NCBI RefSeq assembly: GCF_003688915.1
Contig: NZ_REFU01000001.1
Span: 4,092,001-4,156,000, forward strand
DNA length: 64,000 nt
DNA from: Rhodococcus sp. SBT000017
GTDB lineage: Bacteria > Actinomycetota > Actinomycetes > Mycobacteriales > Mycobacteriaceae
Direction of reading: 5' to 3'
Shown: one piece after another, positions 58,415 to 64,000 of the stretch
Layout: every line of letters begins with the position of its first letter
How positions within the stretch are numbered: position 1 is the first letter of the stretch
Notes under the pieces: model-generated
The model's input: the letters and a program-made list of their open reading frames with translations, nothing else
Told to the model about the DNA's origin: nothing
Databases searched by the model: none
Program-made: the position numbers and the translations under genes

Positions 58415-59206
58415 ATGGCCGTTTCTAACCCCCAGCATCCCGCGTACGGATTACTCCGGCAGGTGACGCCCACTGCGTCGGTTCTGCTCGCCGACAACCC
58501 GGGCAAGATGACGCTCGACGGAACGAACACCTGGATTCTGCAGGCACCGGGGTCCGAGGAGTGCATCGTCGTCGATCCGGGGCCGAAGGACCGAGCCCAT
58601 CTCGACGCCGTCGCCGCGTCGGGCACGGTGGTGCTGACCCTGGTGACGCATCGCCACGCCGATCACACCGGTGGGCTGAAGCGTTTTCACCGAAAGACGG
58701 CGGCCCCGGTGCGCGCGGTCGGGGAGAAGTTCCTGCACGGGGACGGCGTGAGCCTGGCCCACGGAGAGGTCATCGAGGCCGCCGGGCTTCGGATCGAAGT
58801 TCTGCACACGCCCGGTCACACCGCGGATTCGGTGAGTTTCGTGCTGGACGACGCGATCCTGACGGGAGACACGATCCTCGGCCGCGGCACCACGGTCCTG
58901 GACCCGAAGGACGGCTCGCTCGCGGATTATCTGCAGTCGTTGGACCGGCTCGAAGCAGCCGGAGCAGGGAAGACCGTGCTTCCCGGTCACGGGCCGGAGT
59001 TGCCGGACACCGCCGAGGTGGCGCGAGCGTATCGCGCCCACCGTCGGCAGCGGCTGGATCAGGTTCGCTCGGCGCTCGCCGAGCTCGGCGAGAACGCGAA
59101 ACCGATGCAGGTGGTACGGCACGTCTATGCGGACGTGGACAAGAAGTTGTGGCCGGCTGCGCGGATGTCGGTCAAGACGCAGCTGGCCTACCTCCGCGAG
59201 AGCTAG
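58415..59206 (+). CDS. Metallo-beta-lactamase-fold hydrolase (Rv3677c-like)
   Basis: The 263-residue protein has the zinc-binding THRHADHTGG motif near 75-84, downstream His in LHTPGHTADS, the Asp in LTGDTILGRG and the His in LPGHGPEL, all ligands of a beta-lactamase-fold hydrolase, plus a C-terminal winged-helix-like tail (HVYADVDKKLWPAARMSVKTQLAYL). This is the LACTB2-like group, implicated in RNA or thioester hydrolysis. It is divergent from nothing nearby: crp converges from the right. Confidence 0.92.
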   Translation: MAVSNPQHPAYGLLRQVTPTASVLLADNPGKMTLDGTNTWILQAPGSEECIVVDPGPKDRAHLDAVAASGTVVLTLVTHRHADHTGGLKRFHRKTAAPVRAVGEKFLHGDGVSLAHGEVIEAAGLRIEVLHTPGHTADSVSFVLDDAILTGDTILGRGTTVLDPKDGSLADYLQSLDRLEAAGAGKTVLPGHGPELPDTAEVARAYRAHRRQRLDQVRSALAELGENAKPMQVVRHVYADVDKKLWPAARMSVKTQLAYLRES

Positions 59207-59233
59207 CGAGCTGCTGTCTCGACGGAACTCGGC

Positions 59234-59908
59234 CTAGCGAGCTCGGCGTGCCAGACGCTCGGAGTCCGAGATCAGCACGGACTTGCCTTCGAGGCGCAGC
59301 CATCCGCGGTGTGCGAAGTCGGCCAGTGCCTTGTTGACGGTCTCACGAGAGGCACCGACGAGCTGAGCGATCTCTTCCTGCGTCAGGTCGTGGGTGACGC
59401 GCAGCGAGCCCGCTTCCTGGGTGCCGAAGCGCTGTGCCAGCTGCAGCAGCGCCTTCGCCACGCGTCCGGGGACGTCGGTGAAGATGAGGTCGGCCAGGTT
59501 GTTGTTGGTGCGACGCAACCGGCGGGCCAGTACGCGCAGCAACTGCTCGGCGATCTCGGGGCGCTGGTCTATCCAGTCCTTGAGTGCCGCTCGGTCCATG
59601 CTGACCGCGCGCACCTCGGTGACCGTGGTGGCCGAGGACGTACGGGGGCCGGGGTCGAAGATCGACAGCTCGCCGAACATGTCCGACGGTCCCATGATCG
59701 TCAGCAGGTTCTCGCGGCCGTCGGGGGAGCGTCGCCCGAGCTTGATCTTGCCGGAAACGATGATGTAGAGCCGGTCTCCGGGCTCACCCTCGTTGAACAC
59801 CACGTGTCCACGGGGGAAATCGACAGGCTGCAGCTGCTTCGTCAGTGCCGCAACCGCAGAGGGTTCGACTCCTTGGAAGATGCCGGCCCGTGCCAGGACG
59901 TCGTCCAC
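59234..59908 (-). CDS. crp: Crp/Fnr-family cAMP-responsive regulator
   Basis: The 224-residue protein has a cyclic-nucleotide domain with the phosphate-binding [18 protein letters not shown] near 78-95 and a C-terminal winged helix ([39 protein letters not shown]). It is the mycobacterial Crp (Rv3676)/corynebacterial GlxR type, a global regulator. The 267 bases upstream hold its promoter; no clear TGTGA-N6-TCACA site was seen there. Confidence 0.95.
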   Translation of the reverse strand: MDDVLARAGIFQGVEPSAVAALTKQLQPVDFPRGHVVFNEGEPGDRLYIIVSGKIKLGRRSPDGRENLLTIMGPSDMFGELSIFDPGPRTSSATTVTEVRAVSMDRAALKDWIDQRPEIAEQLLRVLARRLRRTNNNLADLIFTDVPGRVAKALLQLAQRFGTQEAGSLRVTHDLTQEEIAQLVGASRETVNKALADFAHRGWLRLEGKSVLISDSERLARRAR

Positions 59909-60175
59909 TTGCGCTCCTTTTGGGATGTCGGTGACGCGGCAACCCGCACCACCGAACGCGTTTGTACACAGTTCGTGCCATGCACCGAACTGCGGTGCAG
60001 TTCAGGCGTCGACGTCGATCCGATGATCAAACACAACAATTACCTCAGGGGAGTCTACTTCGAGTCGGTGGAAACCGAGTGATCGACGCCACCACAGGTT
60101 GCCAGAGGTCTCGGGCGTGTGTTCCCGTTCACCCGAAATTCACCGAAATTACGACCAATGGGACAAAACGTGCGT

Positions 60176-60445
60176 TCAGCTGGCGCGTTGGTCGACCATG
60201 CCGTCGCGCGTGTCGACGGTCCGCGGCGGGGTCTGGCGGCGCTTGCGGGTGTTGAATCGGGCCAATGCATGCGGGAAGCCCTCGTTCGCCAGAGTGGCGA
60301 CCTCGGACTTGCTCGCCTGATCCAGGAACTCCTGCACTTCCTGCTCCCGGACGCCGAGCTTGCTGAGCCGGAACTCGACGCGTTCCATCGCGAGTGCGAA
60401 GAGCATGAGTAGTACCGGAAAGAGCACCACGGCGAGTCCTTGCAT
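60176..60445 (-). CDS. Small membrane protein (Rv3675-like)
   Basis: The 89-residue protein has one N-terminal membrane helix ([27 protein letters not shown]) then a charged helical cytosolic tail. It is positionally equivalent to mycobacterial Rv3675 between nth and crp. Function unknown; the conserved place next to crp is the only clue. Confidence 0.85.
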   Translation of the reverse strand: MQGLAVVLFPVLLMLFALAMERVEFRLSKLGVREQEVQEFLDQASKSEVATLANEGFPHALARFNTRKRRQTPPRTVDTRDGMVDQRAS

Positions 60446-60537
60446 ACCGGCCAGTTAACACCGAAAAGGTCTCGATACAAACACAGCCCACTGCTGCCGC
60501 GAGGAACGTTACTCATTCTTGTCCGTACAGTTGTGGA

Positions 60538-61305
60538 GTGGATTCGACAGCTCCGAAACGCCCCGACGTGCGCAAACGCGAGGAGACTCACCTCGGGCTC
60601 GTGCGCCGGGCTCGGCGGATGAACCGGACGTTGAGCACTGCCTTCCCGCATGTGTACTGCGAACTGGACTTCACCACGCCCCTCGAACTCGCCGTTGCGA
60701 CCATCCTGTCCGCGCAGTGCACCGACAAGCGCGTCAACATGGTCACCCCGGCACTGTTCGTGAAATACCGCACAGCCCGCGACTACGCAGAGGCCGACCG
60801 CGCCGAGCTCGAGGAGTACATCCGCACCACGGGGTTCTACCGCAACAAGGCGAACTCGCTGATCGGCCTCGGACAGAAGTTGGTTGAGAATTTCGACGGC
60901 GAGGTGCCGGCGACGCTGAAGGATCTCGTCACGCTTCCCGGGATCGGCCGCAAGACTGCCAACGTGGTGCTCGGTAATGCCTTCGACGTTCCGGGAATCA
61001 CCGTCGACACGCACTTCGGACGGCTCGTTCGGCGCTGGCAGTGGACCGAAGAGCAGGACCCGGTCAAGGTCGAGCACGCCGTCGGCGCACTCATCGAACG
61101 CAAGGAGTGGACGCTGCTCTCGCATCGAGTCATCTTTCACGGTCGACGCGTCTGCCACGCTCGTACGCCCGCATGTGGGGTGTGCGTCCTCGCCAAGGAC
61201 TGCCCCTCCTTCGGGGCCGGTCCGACCGACCCCGCCGCCGCGGCCGCGCTGGTGAAGGGCCCGGAAACCGATCACCTCCTCGCCCTCGCCGGAATCGTGT
61301 CGTGA
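60538..61305 (+). CDS. nth: Endonuclease III
   Basis: Nth removes oxidised pyrimidines and nicks the strand. The 255-residue protein has the catalytic Lys in a helix-hairpin-helix ([17 protein letters not shown], near 131-147) with Asp in [13 protein letters not shown], and the C-terminal [4Fe-4S] cluster Cys pattern [17 protein letters not shown]. The GTG start is at 60538. The stop overlaps the next GTG start (GTGA). Confidence 0.96.
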   Translation: MDSTAPKRPDVRKREETHLGLVRRARRMNRTLSTAFPHVYCELDFTTPLELAVATILSAQCTDKRVNMVTPALFVKYRTARDYAEADRAELEEYIRTTGFYRNKANSLIGLGQKLVENFDGEVPATLKDLVTLPGIGRKTANVVLGNAFDVPGITVDTHFGRLVRRWQWTEEQDPVKVEHAVGALIERKEWTLLSHRVIFHGRRVCHARTPACGVCVLAKDCPSFGAGPTDPAAAAALVKGPETDHLLALAGIVS

Positions 61306-61967
61306 ACAAGTCTGCTCTGCGGTGGTCACTGGTCGCTCTGATCCTGGTGGTCGGGATGGTCTACGCGCTGTGGCCCCGCAACGACGCCGCACCCACCGCC
61401 CAGCCCATGGACTCTCCCGGCCTCGGGCAACGAGCGCCGGGGACGGACGAACGTCGCGCAGTCGACACGCTCGAGGCCCTCGCACCACTGAGGCAGGACG
61501 CCGGTCTCGCGGGATGTCCGACGCCGTCGGGAACGTCAGCCGGCCCGCTGACGGGCATCACACTCGAATGCATCGGCGACGGTTCGTACGTCGACCTCGG
61601 CCAGGCACTCGCGGGCCGCCCGGCCCTGCTCAACATCTGGGCGTACTGGTGCGGGCCGTGTGCCGAAGAGCTGCCCTACCTGCAGCAATACGCCGAACGA
61701 GCCGGCGAGAAGATCGAGGTCTTGACGGTCCACAACGACGCCAACGAGGCCAACGGTCTGACGCGGCTCACCGACTACGGCATCACTCTGCCTGGAGTTC
61801 AGGACGGCGCAGGCCGCGTCGTCGCCGCCGTGGGAGCACCGAACGTGCTTCCCGTTTCCGTTTTGATATCTGCGGATGGCACTGTCGCCAAGGTGCTGCC
61901 ACAACCCTTCCGGAGCGTCGACGACATCGCCGACGCCGTTCGCGTGAACCTCGGGGTCGATTCGTGA
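61302..61967 (+). CDS. Membrane-anchored thioredoxin-like protein (TlpA type)
   Basis: The 221-residue protein has an N-terminal signal anchor ([16 protein letters not shown]) and an extracytoplasmic thioredoxin fold with [15 protein letters not shown]. It should exchange disulfides outside the membrane. The start is a GTG overlapping nth. It corresponds to Rv3673c. Two further Cys residues lie before the fold (GCPTPSG and LECIGDG), possibly a structural disulfide. Confidence 0.92.
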   Translation: MNKSALRWSLVALILVVGMVYALWPRNDAAPTAQPMDSPGLGQRAPGTDERRAVDTLEALAPLRQDAGLAGCPTPSGTSAGPLTGITLECIGDGSYVDLGQALAGRPALLNIWAYWCGPCAEELPYLQQYAERAGEKIEVLTVHNDANEANGLTRLTDYGITLPGVQDGAGRVVAAVGAPNVLPVSVLISADGTVAKVLPQPFRSVDDIADAVRVNLGVDS

Positions 61968-62677
61968 GTGCACCCGACTGGCTCGGGCGGATGCTCGACG
62001 TCGCAGGCAGGGCGGGCGGACTGACCGACACCACCGGCATCAACCCGGTGCTACAGCGTCAAGCGCCGCCGTCCGACCGGCCGCGATCCGCCGCTGTGTT
62101 GGTGTTGTTCGGCGGACCTGCCGACGCCGATCCCGGTGCGCCCGGCGGACTGCCCGCCGACGCCGACGTCCTGCTGACCCAGCGTGCGTCGACTCTGCGA
62201 GATCACAGCGGACAAATCGCGTTCCCCGGTGGGGCGACCGACCCGGGCGACGACGGCCCGATCGGTACGGCACTGCGCGAGGCGCAGGAGGAAACCGGAC
62301 TCGATCCGGCGGGCGTCGTGCCACTGGCGACGATGCCCGGCATCTACGTTCCGCCGTCGCGCTTCGACGTGGTTCCGGTGCTCTCGTACTGGAAGCAGCC
62401 GACCCCGGTGCGCGTCGTCGATCCAGGCGAGACCGAGCGAGTGGTGCGAGTTCCGTTGCGCGAGTTGCTCGATCCGGACAATCGCTTCCAGGTGCGCCAC
62501 CCGGCGGGCTACCGGGGGCCGGCGTTCGCTGTGCAGGGAATGCTGGTGTGGGGCTTCACGGGCGGTATCCTGGCGGGTCTGCTGGCTGTATCGGGCTGGG
62601 AGCCCGAGTGGGACTCGGGGGACGTACGCGATCTGGAGGCCAGCTTGACTGCGGTAGGAGCGAGGCTCGATCGGTGA
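61964..62677 (+). CDS. NUDIX hydrolase, CoA pyrophosphatase type
   Basis: The 237-residue protein has the Nudix box GGATDPGDDGPIGTALREAQEETGL near 84-108, preceded by the CoA-type segment LLTQRASTLRDHSGQIAFPGG, which is the UPF0035/CoA-diphosphatase fingerprint. It hydrolyses CoA derivatives to phosphopantetheine. The start is GTG 61964 and both ends overlap neighbours by four bases. Confidence 0.94.
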   Translation: MSAPDWLGRMLDVAGRAGGLTDTTGINPVLQRQAPPSDRPRSAAVLVLFGGPADADPGAPGGLPADADVLLTQRASTLRDHSGQIAFPGGATDPGDDGPIGTALREAQEETGLDPAGVVPLATMPGIYVPPSRFDVVPVLSYWKQPTPVRVVDPGETERVVRVPLRELLDPDNRFQVRHPAGYRGPAFAVQGMLVWGFTGGILAGLLAVSGWEPEWDSGDVRDLEASLTAVGARLDR

Positions 62678-63864
62678 CAGGTTCAGGGTGGGTCGATATC
62701 GCGGTGGTTGCCATCGCACTGCTGGCGGCGTCGTCGGGATGGCGGCAGGGGGCGGTGGCGTCGGCGCTGGCGTTTCTCGGTGTCGTTCTCGGTGCCGTCG
62801 CCGGAATTCTGGTGGCGCCGCACGTGCTCGAACACGTCGACGGTTCGCGAACGCGGGTGTTCGTCGGAATCGCACTGATCGTGGTGTTGGTGATCGTCGG
62901 TGAGGTGGCCGGCATGGTTCTCGGGCGGGCACTGCGTAGCGGAATCCATTCGCGCGGAGCACGATCCGTCGACAGCACCATCGGTGCCGGGTTGCAGGCC
63001 GCAGCCGTTCTCGCGGCCGCGTGGCTGCTCGCCATCCCACTGACGTCGTCCTCGCAGCCCGAGGTCGCCAGTGCGGTCCGCGGCTCGACGGTCCTGGGCA
63101 AAGTCGACGAGGTGGCACCCGACTGGTTGCGGCAGGTACCCGAGGAATTCTCGGCGTTGCTCGATACGTCCGGGCTCCCCGACGTCATCGGACCGTTCGG
63201 ACGCACCCCGGTCGCGAACGTCGCCGCACCCGATTCCGGGATCGCAGCGGGACCGATTCCGGTGCAACTGCAATCGAGCGTCATCAAGATCAACGGCATC
63301 GCGCCGAGCTGCCAGAAGGCGCTGGAAGGTTCGGGCTTCGTCGTCGGATCGGATCTGGTGATGACCAACGCGCACGTCGTCGCAGGCACGTCCGAGGTGA
63401 CCGTCGATTCGCCGAACGGACCTCTGGCGGCCGACGTCGTGTTGTTCGACCCCGAAGAAGATGTTGCCGTGCTTCGGGTTTCGCAGCTCCAGGCCCCGGT
63501 GCTGCCGTTTGCGCCTGCACCGGCCGAATCCGGAACGGACGCCATCGTGCTCGGCTATCCCGGCGGCGGACCGTACACGGCGAGCCCGGCGCGCATCCGC
63601 GAGATCATCAACCTGAGCGGACCGGACATCTACCGCACGGGCACCGTCCAACGCGAGGTGTACACCGTCCGCGGATCGGTGCGGCAGGGCAACTCCGGTG
63701 GACCGCTGGTCAACTCGTCCGGAGAGGTACTCGGAGTCGTGTTCGGTGCCGCCGTCGACGACCCCGACACCGGATTCGTGCTGACGGCGACGGAGATCGC
63801 GGACGAACTTGCGCAGAGTTTCGATGCCCCGGTGCCGGTCGCCACGGGCGACTGCATCGTCTAG
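62674..63864 (+). CDS. marP: Membrane-embedded serine protease MarP
   Basis: The 396-residue protein has four N-terminal helices (residues 6-125, colicin V production-like) and a chymotrypsin-like periplasmic protease: His234 in TNAHVVAG, Asp263 in EEDVAVL and Ser341 in RQGNSGGPL. Cys213 and Cys394 match the regulatory disulfide known in M. tuberculosis MarP (Rv3671c), which protects against acid and oxidative stress. The start is GTG 62674. The stop overlaps the convergent hydrolase by three bases. Confidence 0.95.
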   Translation: MTGSGWVDIAVVAIALLAASSGWRQGAVASALAFLGVVLGAVAGILVAPHVLEHVDGSRTRVFVGIALIVVLVIVGEVAGMVLGRALRSGIHSRGARSVDSTIGAGLQAAAVLAAAWLLAIPLTSSSQPEVASAVRGSTVLGKVDEVAPDWLRQVPEEFSALLDTSGLPDVIGPFGRTPVANVAAPDSGIAAGPIPVQLQSSVIKINGIAPSCQKALEGSGFVVGSDLVMTNAHVVAGTSEVTVDSPNGPLAADVVLFDPEEDVAVLRVSQLQAPVLPFAPAPAESGTDAIVLGYPGGGPYTASPARIREIINLSGPDIYRTGTVQREVYTVRGSVRQGNSGGPLVNSSGEVLGVVFGAAVDDPDTGFVLTATEIADELAQSFDAPVPVATGDCIV

Positions 63865-64000
63865 CTCTCGCGCACGACCCGCAGAATCTCCTCGGACACC
63901 ACGTCGGGTGCTTCCTGGTGCACGTAATGCCCCACGTCCCGCACCGTTCGACGCGTCAGCCCCGGTGCCCAGTGTCGATCTCTGTCGAGGGTGGTGGGCA
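63861..64000 (-). CDS. Alpha/beta hydrolase/epoxide hydrolase (ephE-like), 5' part outside the window
   Basis: Only the last 46 codons are visible: LDRDRHWAPGLTRRTVRDVGHYVHQEAPDVVSEEILRVV. GHYVHQEAP is the C-terminal His region of epoxide-hydrolase-like alpha/beta hydrolases. Its place after marP matches ephE (Rv3670). The stop codon overlaps the marP stop. Confidence 0.85.
   Translation of the reverse strand, partial: PTTLDRDRHWAPGLTRRTVRDVGHYVHQEAPDVVSEEILRVVRES

Noticed and set aside
59909..60175. Crp autoregulatory site upstream of crp
   Set aside because: No TGTGA-N6-TCACA-like sequence could be found in the gap.

Overview
The window looks like chromosome of a high-GC, mycolic-acid actinobacterium, most likely Rhodococcus or a close Nocardiaceae relative. 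This is inferred from the gene order at both ends, the actinobacterial families present (WhiB, MurT/GatD, MarP, WS/DGAT, LpqN-like lipoprotein, DUF222/HNH, F420-dependent oxidoreductase), frequent GTG starts and the codon bias. No rRNA, integrase, transposase or CRISPR array is visible, and there is one tRNA.

Layout. (1) 1-12.9 kb is conserved core: a truncated cytidine deaminase-like gene, ybaB, recR, an AbiEi/DUF559-like gene, gatD-murT (lipid II amidation), an EamA exporter with a divergent LysR regulator, leuA with a leucine leader peptide, a FUSC membrane protein, and the ask-asd aspartate pathway. From memory, this order matches M. tuberculosis Rv3716c-Rv3708c. (2) 13-36 kb is a lineage-specific metabolic block: an orphan sugar-ABC ATPase, a Tat-exported multicopper oxidase, a DUF222/HNH protein, a polysaccharide deacetylase, a CGNR regulator, two alpha/beta hydrolases, two lipoproteins, a TetR-BVMO-GMC-acetoacetate-decarboxylase-like operon, catalase behind a decayed furA, Dps, HAD plus GH15, an SDR and an F420 oxidoreductase. 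(3) 36.4-46.5 kb is a lasso peptide locus: cyclase (C), recognition protein (B1), protease (B2), four small precursor genes encoding two chemotypes, and an ABC exporter whose ATPase gene is frameshifted near its end. A convergent operon carries a BcrA/LanFEG-type ABC transporter, a small membrane protein and a NarL-type two-component system. (4) 46.6-64 kb is core again: SRPBCC protein, tRNA-Pro, metallophosphoesterase, YqeY, ponA2, whiB4-like, the paired ArsA-like ATPases, DUF4177, RidA, metallo-beta-lactamase-fold protein, crp, nth, thioredoxin-like, NUDIX, marP and an ephE-like fragment. This matches Rv3683-Rv3670 in order and orientation, with two WS/DGAT genes (one a pseudogene) and an oxidoreductase inserted.

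Strongest observations. The lasso locus has two duplicated pairs of precursors with an invariant Gly21 and Glu29, an intra-operon hairpin between precursors and exporter, and a nearby likely immunity and sensing operon. A furA gene upstream of catalase is reduced to short remnants while its promoter and probable Fur box persist. leuA has a leader peptide and attenuator-like hairpin. Three copies of a palindromic repeat abut stop codons. A symmetric double operator precedes a lipoprotein metallopeptidase.
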